A program made the translations under genes and the position numbers. DNA of 6,873 nucleotides from UBA668 sp046086305 (lineage in GTDB: Bacteria > Actinomycetota > Acidimicrobiia > Acidimicrobiales > Ilumatobacteraceae). Each line of letters begins with the position of its first letter. Within the stretch, counting starts at the first letter, position 1. The notes under the pieces were generated by a model. The model saw only the letters and a list, made by a program, of their open reading frames with translations, was not told where the DNA came from and made no database searches. The stretch covers positions 1 through 6,873 of the forward strand of contig JBJSXI010000088.1 in NCBI GenBank assembly GCA_046086305.1. The letters are read 5' to 3'. Positions 1 through 6,873 of the stretch are shown here, in pieces.

Positions 1-1592
<1,592 letters not shown>

Positions 1593-1608
1593 TCGTTCCG
1601 ATCACGCA

Positions 1609-1642
1609 CGAAGGGCCCGGTGCACTCGCACCGGGCCCTTCG
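1609..1642. terminator. Perfect 15-bp hairpin between convergent groEL and Hpt genes
   Basis: The arms CGAAGGGCCCGGTGC (1609-1623) and GCACCGGGCCCTTCG (1628-1642) are exact reverse complements around an ACTC loop. The hairpin starts 16 bases after the groEL stop and ends 21 bases before the Hpt stop codon on the other strand, so it can serve both converging transcripts. There is no real U-tract on either side, only short T runs. A smaller 6-bp hairpin, TGATCG-TTC-CGATCA (1590-1604), overlaps the groEL stop codon just before it. Confidence 0.85.
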
Positions 1643-1663
1643 ACGTTCTGCGGAACACACGCG

Positions 1664-2002
1664 TCAACCGGTCAGCCACACCTGCAGCGACCGAGCGACA
1701 CCTGCGCTGTGCTCGACGAGTTCGTCAGCGGCACGCCGAACACGCTCACCATCACCCGCCGTTGCAGCCGACTCGAGATCGGCGCACGCCGATCCCAGCG
1801 CCGCCGCACCGACGAGCAGCGACGTCGAACGCAGTTGATGCGCAGCGTCGCGAGCAGCGGGTAGATCACCGATCTCGGCAAGCTCGCGAATTCGCGACCG
1901 TCGGTGCGGGAGCAGATCCAGATACGTGCGCACCACATCGGCGACCGCCTCGTCCCCGAGATCGCCGGCGAGACGCCGCAGGACATCGTCGTCGAGTGCC
2001 AC
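1664..2002 (-). CDS. Stand-alone Hpt (histidine phosphotransfer) domain protein
   Basis: A 112-residue all-helical protein that fits the Hpt family, which relays phosphate between receiver domains of phosphorelays. The diagnostic stretch is AAHQLRSTSLLVGAAALGSACADLE-like, split here as AAHQLRSTS (about 53-61) and GAAALGSACADLE. His55 is the predicted phospho-acceptor in an H-x-L-[KR] motif; the usual Gly two positions after the basic residue is Ser59. Length is typical for a single Hpt domain, and there is no kinase, receiver or membrane segment attached. The start is GTG at 2000-2002, 18 bases after the cysO stop; I see no Shine-Dalgarno, so translation probably depends on the cysO transcript. 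No partner kinase or response regulator is in the window, so the pathway is unknown. The family call is fairly sure, the function is inferred. Confidence 0.8.
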   Translation of the reverse strand: MALDDDVLRRLAGDLGDEAVADVVRTYLDLLPHRRSRIRELAEIGDLPAARDAAHQLRSTSLLVGAAALGSACADLESAATAGDGERVRRAADELVEHSAGVARSLQVWLTG

Positions 2003-2020
2003 AGTCGAACGGGAAGTGTG

Positions 2021-2296
2021 TCAGCCGCCGGCGACTGCCGGGATGATGCTGACGGTCTCGCCCGCCGGCACCGGGGTGTCGAGACCCTGCAGGTATCGCA
2101 CGTCGTCGTCGGCGACGAAGAGGTTCACGAACTTGCGCAGCGCACCGGTCTCGTCGAGTAGACGATCGCGGAACCCGGGGTGGGCGGCGTCGAGGTTCAC
2201 GATCACCTCACCGAGCGTCGAGCCCTCGACCTGCACGGTCGAGGCGCCGCCCGTCATCGGGCGCAGCGTCGTGGGGATACGAACGGTCACTGACAT
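2021..2296 (-). CDS. cysO: CysO-type sulfur carrier protein (MoaD/ThiS family)
   Basis: A 91-residue ubiquitin-fold protein ending in AVAGG. In the characterised mycobacterial system CysO carries a C-terminal thiocarboxylate that donates sulfur to O-phosphoserine through CysM, and the Mec protease then releases cysteine. From memory the whole sequence lines up with Mycobacterium CysO: VTVRIPTTLRP at the N-terminus, TLGEVI, a RFVN-like KFVNLFV segment, DDVRYLQGL, and the PAVAGG tail. The GG is already terminal, so no maturation cleavage is needed. I chose ATG at 2294-2296 over the 12-codon-longer upstream start at 2332 because similarity begins here and a -10-like hexamer sits seven bases upstream. 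The gene is divergent from glxK (74 bases between starts) and followed by the Hpt gene. Neither cysM nor mec is adjacent. A MoaD or ThiS role is the alternative. Confidence 0.9.
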   Translation of the reverse strand: MSVTVRIPTTLRPMTGGASTVQVEGSTLGEVIVNLDAAHPGFRDRLLDETGALRKFVNLFVADDDVRYLQGLDTPVPAGETVSIIPAVAGG

Positions 2297-2303
2297 GGCC
2301 GAA

Positions 2304-2309
2304 ACGCTA
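2304..2309 (-). promoter_or_regulatory. -10-like hexamer for leaderless cysO
   Basis: Read on the minus strand, TAGCGT is followed by the seven bases TTCGGCC and then the cysO ATG. That spacing would place the transcription start at or next to the A of ATG. There is no Shine-Dalgarno and no convincing -35. The same arrangement precedes glxK and udk. Confidence 0.55.
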
Positions 2310-2357
2310 CCGCGGCGGTCAGGAATTCGCATCGGCCTGCCCCGACAGCGCCGCTCG

Positions 2358-2363
2358 TAGCCT
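2358..2363 (+). promoter_or_regulatory. -10-like hexamer for leaderless glxK
   Basis: TAGCCT is followed by the seven bases GTGGCCG and then the glxK ATG at 2371. No Shine-Dalgarno is present. It faces the cysO hexamer across 48 bases, so the 74-base gap holds two divergent promoters. Confidence 0.55.
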
Positions 2364-2370
2364 GTGGCCG

Positions 2371-3357
2371 ATGAGGGTGCTCGCCGCCGTCGACAAGTTC
2401 AAGGGCACGGCGACTGCAGCGCAGGTGGCCGCGGCGATCGGGCATGCCTGCTGGGAACTCGGCCACGACTGCGTCGAGCGGCCCGTCGCCGATGGTGGCG
2501 ACGGCACGCTCGAGGCGCTCGGCGGAGCCAACCGGGTGAGCACGGTGACGGGTCCGCTCGGTGATCCGGTGCGCGCCGAATGGCGCTTCCACCGCGGTAC
2601 GGCGATCATCGAGATGGCCCGTGCCTCGGGGCTCACCCTCGTCGGCGGTGCCGCCGGTAACGACGCGATGGCCGCAACCACGACCGGCACCGGCGAACTC
2701 ATCGATCAGGCGCTCGACCTCGGGGCCCGCAAGATCGTCGTGTGTCTCGGCGGCTCGGCCACCACCGACGGCGGCCTCGGCTGTGTCCGGGCGATCACCG
2801 CCCCCGATCGACTTCGTCGGGTGACCCTGCTCGTCGCGTGCGATGTGCAGACCACATTCGTCGACGCGGCACCGGTGTTCGCCCCACAGAAGGGCGCCAC
2901 TCCGGCGCAGGTCGAACTCCTGAAAGGTCGCCTCGTACGACTTGCGCAGCTCTATCGAGAGCAATACGGGGTCGACGTGCGCGACCTGCCCGGTTCGGGT
3001 GCGGCCGGTGGACTTGCCGGCGGACTGGTCGCCCTCGGCGGTCGACTCCACCCGGGGTTCGATCTCGTTGCCGACGAGGTGAACCTGGCCGATCACATCG
3101 CCGCAGCCGACGTCGTGATCACCGGCGAGGGGTATCTCGACGAACAGAGCTTCGAGGGCAAGGTGGTCGGCGGCGTCGCGGCGATGTGCGAGGCGTCGAA
3201 CACACCGGTCGCCGCAATCGTCGGCGACAGCGCCCCCGAGGTCGCCGAGCGGATCCGACATCGCGCGATCGCCCGCGACCACGGCCTCGAACGGGCGATG
3301 CGCGAGCCGCTCTGGTGCATCGAACAGTCAGCGGTGGCCCTGCTGCGCGCGATGTGA
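2371..3357 (+). CDS. glxK: Glycerate kinase (GlxK/GarK family), compact form
   Basis: Predicted cytosolic kinase phosphorylating D-glycerate with ATP, feeding glycerate from glyoxylate or serine-type catabolism into glycolysis. Family signatures appear in order: AAVDKFKGT (5-13), VADGGDGT (39-46), EMARASG (81-87), LGGSATTDGG (126-135; family usually SATNDGG), CDV (157-159), PQKGA (172-176), GSGAAGGLAGG (208-218) and ITGEGYLDEQS (250-260). At 328 residues it is clearly shorter than the roughly 370-380 usual for the family. The shortening shows between GGLG (about 134-137) and VACDV (155-159), and the C-terminal end also looks reduced. ATG at 2371 is supported by the start of similarity and by the leaderless-type hexamer upstream. 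It forms a probable two-gene operon with the amidohydrolase four bases downstream. GarK and GlxK cannot be separated from the sequence alone. Confidence 0.9.
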   Translation: MRVLAAVDKFKGTATAAQVAAAIGHACWELGHDCVERPVADGGDGTLEALGGANRVSTVTGPLGDPVRAEWRFHRGTAIIEMARASGLTLVGGAAGNDAMAATTTGTGELIDQALDLGARKIVVCLGGSATTDGGLGCVRAITAPDRLRRVTLLVACDVQTTFVDAAPVFAPQKGATPAQVELLKGRLVRLAQLYREQYGVDVRDLPGSGAAGGLAGGLVALGGRLHPGFDLVADEVNLADHIAAADVVITGEGYLDEQSFEGKVVGGVAAMCEASNTPVAAIVGDSAPEVAERIRHRAIARDHGLERAMREPLWCIEQSAVALLRAM

Positions 3358-3361
3358 CAGC

Positions 3362-4723
3362 GTGGGCGAGGTGGAGCCCCGTACTCGTCCGACCGCCGAT
3401 CTCGCCATCGTGGGCTGCACGGCCCTCGTCGATGCCGATGGTTCGACTGTCGGCTTCCGTCCCGGCACCGTCATCGAGATCACCAATGGTGTGATCACGA
3501 GGCTCGACGACGATGCGACTCGACCGGCGAGCGCGCTCGAGACGATCGACGCGAACGGCCAGGTGGCCATGCCCGGGTTGATCAACACGCACACGCATGC
3601 AGCGATGACGTTCTTCCGCGGGGCGGCCGAAGATGTGGCCGTCGGGACCTGGTTCAACGATCTCATCTGGCCGATGGAGGTGAACCTGACCCCGCGCGAT
3701 GTCTATCTCGGCACACTCGTCGCCGCCGCTGAGATGATCGAGTGTGGGGTCACCACATTCAACGACATGTACTTCCACATGGACGACGCTGCCCGTGCCG
3801 TCGACGAATCGGGCCTGCGAGCCGTCCTCGGCTGGAACTACTTCTCGTCACAGGGCACCGAGGGGATCGCCACGACGGTCGGCTTCGCTGAGCGGTGGAA
3901 CCGACACGGTCGGATCACCACCACCATCGCGCCACATGCGCCCTACACGGTGAGCGACGCCGACCTGACGGCACTGGCCGATGAGGCTCGCCGTCTTGAC
4001 GTGAAGGTGCACCTCCACGCGGCCGAGGACATCGCCCAGACCCGGTCGAGCCTCGCATCTCGCAGGATCACCCCGATCCGCGTACTCGCCGAGACCGGTG
4101 TGCTCGACGCGGGCTGCATCATCGCCCACGGCAACGGCATCGTCGACGACGACGTCGAGTTACTCGCCGCACACGCCGATCGGGTCGGCGTGACCCACGG
4201 CCCGAAGGGGTACTTGAAGTTCGCGCTCGGTCCGCTCACACCGATCGCTGCGCTCCGCGACGCAGGCGTTGCCGTTGGTTACTGCACCGACGGACCGGCG
4301 AGCAACAACACCCTCGACATCCTCGAGAGCATGCGCATCACGTCGATCAGTCAGAAGCAGGTCGCCGACGACGCAACATGGTTCACGAGTGCCCTCGCCC
4401 TCCATCTGGCTGGACCCGGCTCTGCACGCGTGATCGGTCGGGCCGACGACCTCGGCGCACTGCATCTCGGTGCCGCCGCCGACATCATCCTCGTCGACGT
4501 ATCGGGCTTCCACTGTCAGCCCACACACGACCTCGCCGCGGTCCTCGTGCACAGCCTGCAACCCGGCGACGTACGCACGACCATCGTCGACGGGCAGGTG
4601 CTGATGCACGAGCGCGAGCTGCGCACGATCGACCGCACCGACCTGCTCACCGAATTCCGCCAGCGCGCACGCGACATCGTCGACCGTTCACACGGCAGGA
4701 CCATTCAGGACTACGCGCCCTGA
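3362..4723 (+). CDS. TRZ/ATZ-family amidohydrolase, MTA/SAH deaminase-like
   Basis: Metal-dependent hydrolase of the amidohydrolase superfamily; members deaminate S-adenosylhomocysteine, 5-methylthioadenosine or related amino-purines and triazines. Metal and active-site elements are seen in order: PGLINTHTH (His77, His79), HAPYTVS (192-198), VHLHAAE (metal His219, HxxE Glu222), IIAHGNG (His256), and CTDGPASNN (Asp310). An N-terminal strand pair (LAIVGCTALVDADG) and a C-terminal LGAAADIILVD plus DVRTTIVDGQVL segment match the composite beta-sandwich of this family. The segment THGPKGYLKFALG (278-290) resembles the CPKxYxKLAMG version rather than the common NPxSNxKL version, so substrate is open. 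Start GTG at 3362 is four bases after the glxK stop; GTG at 3371 is a real alternative, having CAGCGT seven bases before it. Length of about 450 is normal. Family sure, substrate not. Confidence 0.88.
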   Translation: MGEVEPRTRPTADLAIVGCTALVDADGSTVGFRPGTVIEITNGVITRLDDDATRPASALETIDANGQVAMPGLINTHTHAAMTFFRGAAEDVAVGTWFNDLIWPMEVNLTPRDVYLGTLVAAAEMIECGVTTFNDMYFHMDDAARAVDESGLRAVLGWNYFSSQGTEGIATTVGFAERWNRHGRITTTIAPHAPYTVSDADLTALADEARRLDVKVHLHAAEDIAQTRSSLASRRITPIRVLAETGVLDAGCIIAHGNGIVDDDVELLAAHADRVGVTHGPKGYLKFALGPLTPIAALRDAGVAVGYCTDGPASNNTLDILESMRITSISQKQVADDATWFTSALALHLAGPGSARVIGRADDLGALHLGAAADIILVDVSGFHCQPTHDLAAVLVHSLQPGDVRTTIVDGQVLMHERELRTIDRTDLLTEFRQRARDIVDRSHGRTIQDYAP

Positions 4724-4730
4724 ACGGGCG
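4716..4730. terminator. Small hairpin between convergent gene ends (weak terminator candidate)
   Basis: CGCCC (4716-4720), loop TGAAC, GGGCG (4726-4730). It overlaps the amidohydrolase stop codon and lies just beyond the LytR_C stop on the other strand. The stem is only five base pairs with no T-tract, so it may be incidental in GC-rich DNA. Confidence 0.22.
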
Positions 4731-4736
4731 TCACCC

Positions 4737-5381
4737 TCAGGGAGTCGACGTCGTCGTCGTGGTCGACTCGCTCGGGGCGACCGAGTCGGTGGTGCCCTCG
4801 TACGGGTTGGCCTGGATCTCGGTGATCGTCTTGCCGGCATAGTCGGCGCCGAGCATCACGATCACCGAACTGCCAGATGCCCACGTACCGTCGCTCACCT
4901 CGGGCGCCGTCGACACCGCCTCGACCGGGATGCCGCCGAGTGTGCGCGACAGCGAACGGGCGACCGGCAAGGCCGCTTCGTCGGCCGGGTTGTAGACGAC
5001 CTTCGAGGTGGTCAGTCGCACTGCCCCGTTCGTCGGGTCAGATGTCTCGAAGCCGAGACCGCTGAGGGCCAAGGTGAGCTGACGTGCCACACCCTCCTGA
5101 CCGCTGCAGTTGGCGACCTGGACGAGCGTGCCGAGGAACACGAGCGGCTCGGTCGTGCTCGGTGCGGCGGTGATCGGGGCGAGGGTGACCGCGCTCGACG
5201 AGGTGGTGGTGCCGCCCGAACTTCCCGGGGTGGCGTCGGCCAACTGCCGGAGGATGAAGAACCCGAGAACGAGGGCGACGGCCGTCACTGCGATGGCCAC
5301 CGACGACCCCACCGGGGCGGGTGCCGGAGCTGCCTGGCGCGGCCTCGGTCGGGGCCGACCACCCGTGCTCTCGTTGCTCAT
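4737..5381 (-). CDS. LytR_C-domain single-pass membrane protein (VirR-like)
   Basis: A 214-residue protein with a short Pro/Arg-rich cytoplasmic N-terminus (about 8-24), one hydrophobic segment (about 25-47, SSVAIAVTAVALVLGFF core), a Ser/Thr/Ala-rich linker (49-79), then a LytR C-terminal-type domain (about 84-182), and a Ser/Thr-rich tail. The domain shows LVQVANCSGQEGVA at its start and SSVIVMLGADYA at its end, as in LytR_C. Such domains occur at the C-terminus of LCP cell-wall ligases or alone, as in mycobacterial VirR (Rv0431), linked to envelope integrity and vesicle release. There is no LCP catalytic domain here, so a scaffold or wall-binding role outside the membrane is inferred. ATG at 5379-5381 has a strong GAGGAG five bases upstream. 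It follows the DUF3263 gene by 21 bases in the same operon. Confidence 0.82.
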   Translation of the reverse strand: MSNESTGGRPRPRPRQAAPAPAPVGSSVAIAVTAVALVLGFFILRQLADATPGSSGGTTTSSSAVTLAPITAAPSTTEPLVFLGTLVQVANCSGQEGVARQLTLALSGLGFETSDPTNGAVRLTTSKVVYNPADEAALPVARSLSRTLGGIPVEAVSTAPEVSDGTWASGSSVIVMLGADYAGKTITEIQANPYEGTTDSVAPSESTTTTTSTP

Positions 5382-5386
5382 CGTGG

Positions 5387-5392
5387 CTCCTC
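5387..5392 (-). promoter_or_regulatory. Shine-Dalgarno GAGGAG for the LytR_C gene
   Basis: On the minus strand GAGGAG lies five bases before the ATG at 5381, in the 21-base gap after the DUF3263 stop. It fixes the start. It also contrasts with the operon-first genes in this window, which show no such site. Confidence 0.8.
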
Positions 5393-5402
5393 GTGGTCTG
5401 CG

Positions 5403-5684
5403 TCAGGCGTGCTCGCCTGCTGCCGTGCCGTCGAGCATGGCCCGGCGGCGGCGTTCACGCTGACGTCGCAGGCGGCGAACCACGAGCGGGTCGGCGACCA
5501 GAGCCGCCGGGAGATCGATGACCCGGTTGAGTTCCAGATTGTACTCCTCCACCGAGCATGCGAACCGCGCCCTGATGGCGTCGTGGCGGTCCTCGTCGAG
5601 GGTGAACCAGGTGCCCTCGAACTCGAGGATGGCTCGTCCGCGTTCGTCGAGGTCGGGGGTGGAAGTTGTGCCGGGGGCGTTCAT
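5403..5684 (-). CDS. DUF3263-family small protein
   Basis: A 93-residue protein matching the actinobacterial DUF3263 pattern: AILEFEGTWF (18-27), a helix with DAIRARF (35-41), EEYNLELNRVIDLPAAL (46-62), and ADPLVVRRLRRQRERRRR (64-81), a strongly basic C-terminal helix. The family has no established biochemical function to my knowledge; the fold resembles a small helical DNA-binding protein, and the basic tail would suit nucleic-acid binding, but that is inference. The gene precedes a LytR_C membrane protein, the same order as Rv0430-Rv0431 in Mycobacterium tuberculosis. Start ATG at 5682-5684 was chosen because a longer reading back to 6302 runs through udk. ATG at 5702 is a minor alternative. 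A possible promoter lies at 5694-5723. Confidence 0.83.
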   Translation of the reverse strand: MNAPGTTSTPDLDERGRAILEFEGTWFTLDEDRHDAIRARFACSVEEYNLELNRVIDLPAALVADPLVVRRLRRQRERRRRAMLDGTAAGEHA

Positions 5685-5693
5685 GTCGGCCAC

Positions 5694-5723
5694 AGCCTGC
5701 ATCGCCGGCCAGCGGGCAGCCAA
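5694..5723 (-). promoter_or_regulatory. Candidate promoter for DUF3263-LytR_C operon
   Basis: On the minus strand TTGGCT (5723-5718), an 18-base spacer and CAGGCT (5699-5694) precede the ATG at 5684 by nine bases. The -10 starts with C rather than T, so the match is modest. If real, the leader would be only a few bases long. Confidence 0.35.
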
Positions 5724-5726
5724 GCA

Positions 5727-5746
5727 TCGAACACCTGTACGTTCGA
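5727..5746. promoter_or_regulatory. Palindrome TCGAAC-N8-GTTCGA between divergent promoters
   Basis: Two perfect 6-base inverted arms (5727-5732 and 5741-5746) are separated by eight bases. The element lies 40 bases upstream of the udk ATG and 42 bases upstream of the DUF3263 ATG, abutting the DUF3263 -35-like site. Its arms equal the half-sites of actinobacterial SOS boxes, but LexA sites normally have a four-base gap. The regulator is unknown. Confidence 0.35.
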
Positions 5747-5773
5747 AGATTCGGTCGCTCCCCCGACGGCGGA

Positions 5774-5779
5774 TAGCGT
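5774..5779 (+). promoter_or_regulatory. -10-like hexamer for leaderless udk
   Basis: TAGCGT is followed by the seven bases GCGGCCG and then the udk ATG at 5787. No Shine-Dalgarno is present. Spacing and sequence closely match the glxK and cysO heads. A TTCGGT at 5750-5755, 18 bases upstream, is at best a weak -35. Confidence 0.55.
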
Positions 5780-5786
5780 GCGGCCG

Positions 5787-6422
5787 ATGCCCGGCGCACT
5801 CGGACGCCCGTTCCTGATCGGCGTCGCTGGCGGCACCTGTTCGGGCAAGACCACGGTGAGCGAGCGACTCGCCGAGATGATCGGCGCCGAGCACCTGGCC
5901 CTCATCAAGCTCGACTCGTACTACATCCGCCGATCGCACCTGCCGCTGCACGAACGGGCGGCGGCCAACTACGACCACCCCGACGCCTTCGACTGGGCAT
6001 TGCTCGACGAGCACCTCGCCGCGCTCACGGCCGGCGACACCGTTCCCGTCCCGGTGTACGACTACGCACAGCACGATCGGTCGACCGAGGTGCGCAACGT
6101 GCATCCGGCGCACATCGTCGTGGTCGAGGGCATCCTCGTGCTCTACGAGCCGCGGCTCCGAGACCGTTTCGACCTCCGTGTGTACATCGACACCGACGCT
6201 GACATCCGCCTGATCCGTCGTTTGCAGCGCGATGTGGCCGAGCGTGGACGCACCACCGAGAGCATCATCGGTCAGTACCTCGAGACGGTGCGACCGAGCC
6301 ACGAGCAGTTCGTCGAGCCGAGCAAACGGTATGCCGACGTGATCTTCCCGCAGGGCGGCATGAACGAGCCGGCGCTCGACGTGCTCCTCGCGCGGGTGCG
6401 CGAACTCGCCGGCCTCACCTGA
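5787..6422 (+). CDS. udk: Uridine kinase
   Basis: Pyrimidine salvage enzyme that phosphorylates uridine (and usually cytidine) to the monophosphate with ATP or GTP. The protein has 211 residues, the normal bacterial size. Features in order: P-loop GGTCSGKTT (about 15-23), LDSYY (about 43-47) and the NYDHPDAFDW substrate segment (about 63-72), PVYDYAQHDR (about 89-98), the Walker-B-like VVVEGILVL strand, DLRVYIDTDADIRLIRR with the lid arginines RRLQRDVAERGR, and the YADVIFPQGG strand near the C-terminus. The P-loop Cys where many homologues have Gly or Ala is mild variation. ATG at 5787 is chosen because similarity begins there and TAGCGT lies seven bases upstream; the open frame extends back to 5409 only through the opposite-strand DUF3263 gene. 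It is transcribed alone, converging on the EF-G-like gene with 9 bases between. Confidence 0.93.
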   Translation: MPGALGRPFLIGVAGGTCSGKTTVSERLAEMIGAEHLALIKLDSYYIRRSHLPLHERAAANYDHPDAFDWALLDEHLAALTAGDTVPVPVYDYAQHDRSTEVRNVHPAHIVVVEGILVLYEPRLRDRFDLRVYIDTDADIRLIRRLQRDVAERGRTTESIIGQYLETVRPSHEQFVEPSKRYADVIFPQGGMNEPALDVLLARVRELAGLT

Positions 6423-6431
6423 ACGGCGGGG

Positions 6432-6873
6432 TCACTTCGCAGCTCGTGGCGCGAGTCGATCGTGGAGATGTGCGGGCAGCACGTCGTAGTGATCGTGCTC
6501 GACGCTGAACCGGCCCCTCCCCCCGGTCGTCGAACGCAGTTCGATCGCATATCTGATGAGCTCGCTGGCCGGGACGAGCGCAACGATCTCATGTTCACCG
6601 TTTCCGTTGGCGGTGGTGCCCTGCACCTTGCCGCGGCGAGCAGAGATGTCGCTCATGATGTCGCCCTGTGCCCCCGCAGACACCACCACCCGCAGCAGTG
6701 AGATCGGTTCGAGCACGACTGCGCCGGCCATGCCGAGCGCATCCTTGAACCCGAGCGCGGCAGCCGTGCGGAACGCCATGTCACTCGAGTCGACCGCGTG
6801 GGTCTTCCCGTCAGTACACCGCACGCGCACGTCGACGACAGGGAACCCGTGGACACCGCCACCCGCCATCGTT
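6432..6873 (-). CDS. EF-G-family translation factor, C-terminal part (partial)
   Basis: About 147 codons covering the end of domain IV and domain V of an elongation factor G-type GTPase, which drives ribosomal translocation in its canonical form. Visible family elements are FPVVDVRV, the VDSSDMAFRTAA helix, VVLEPI, GDIMSDISARRGKVQG, VALVPASELIRYAIELRS and GRGRFSVEHDHYDVLP. The gene continues past the right edge: the frame is open to the last base, and the Met at 6869 is internal, not a start. The GTPase domain is out of view, so I cannot say whether this is canonical FusA or an EF-G-like paralogue (EF-G2 type). The QGDIMSDISARRG wording and the absence of tuf or ribosomal-protein genes lean towards the paralogue. 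It ends 9 bases from the udk stop on the opposite strand. Confidence 0.9.
   Translation of the reverse strand, partial: TMAGGGVHGFPVVDVRVRCTDGKTHAVDSSDMAFRTAAALGFKDALGMAGAVVLEPISLLRVVVSAGAQGDIMSDISARRGKVQGTTANGNGEHEIVALVPASELIRYAIELRSTTGGRGRFSVEHDHYDVLPAHLHDRLAPRAAK

Noticed and set aside
2287..3282. 331-codon open frame on the minus strand opposite glxK
   Set aside because: It is a GC-rich shadow of glxK: no recognisable domain, low-complexity Arg/Gly/His-rich translation, and it overlaps a well-supported gene and the cysO start.
4742..4769. Inverted repeat GAGTCGAC-N12-GTCGACTC at the end of the LytR_C gene
   Set aside because: It falls within codons for the Ser/Thr-rich tail, where repeated TCG/GAC-type triplets produce such symmetry easily; there is no T-tract to suggest a terminator.
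5727..5746. Canonical LexA/SOS box
   Set aside because: The half-sites match but the gap is eight bases; known actinobacterial LexA boxes use four, and neither neighbour is a DNA-repair gene.
5685..6302. Long N-terminal extension of the DUF3263 protein across udk
   Set aside because: The extension is antisense to conserved udk codons and has no family match; DUF3263 similarity begins shortly after 5684.
6867..6869. Start codon for a 145-residue protein at the right edge
   Set aside because: The frame is open to the window end and the sequence begins mid-domain IV of EF-G, so this Met is internal.

Overview
The window is gene-dense, GC-rich DNA with no intergenic gap longer than about 100 bases. 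Codons strongly prefer G or C in the third position. It looks like chromosomal DNA of a high-GC actinobacterium. The evidence is a CysO-type sulfur carrier, a DUF3263 gene next to a LytR_C membrane protein, an actinobacterial-style GroEL, and starts that look leaderless. Placement in Acidimicrobiia (Ilumatobacter-like) is my guess from the overall character, not a demonstrated assignment. I see no mobile element, CRISPR array, tRNA or rRNA.

Layout, left to right. (1) 1-1592, plus: groEL, missing about ten N-terminal codons at the window edge and carrying an apparent one-base loss near 1050 that splits it into two frames. A perfect 15-bp hairpin follows at 1609-1642. (2) 2296-1664, minus: cysO (sulfur carrier ending in GG) followed 18 bases later by a small stand-alone Hpt phosphotransfer protein, ending against the same hairpin. 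(3) 2371-4723, plus: a compact glycerate kinase and, four bases later, a TRZ/ATZ-family amidohydrolase/deaminase, divergent from cysO. (4) 5684-4737, minus: a DUF3263 protein and a LytR_C-domain single-pass membrane protein, with an SD-led second gene. (5) 5787-6422, plus: uridine kinase, divergent from DUF3263. (6) 6873-6432, minus: C-terminal end of an EF-G-family GTPase, converging on udk with 9 bases between stop codons.

Most of the content is housekeeping: protein folding, cysteine sulfur delivery, glycerate entry into central metabolism, nucleoside salvage, envelope biology and translation. I found no clear new multi-gene system. The most informative pattern is regulatory. Three independent transcription-unit heads (cysO, glxK, udk) each carry a TAGCNT hexamer exactly seven bases before ATG and lack a Shine-Dalgarno sequence, as expected for leaderless mRNAs. 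The downstream gene lytR_C instead has a clear GAGGAG. Other points of interest are the groEL frameshift, the cysO-Hpt pairing, a TCGAAC-N8-GTTCGA palindrome between two divergent promoters, and the shortened glycerate kinase.
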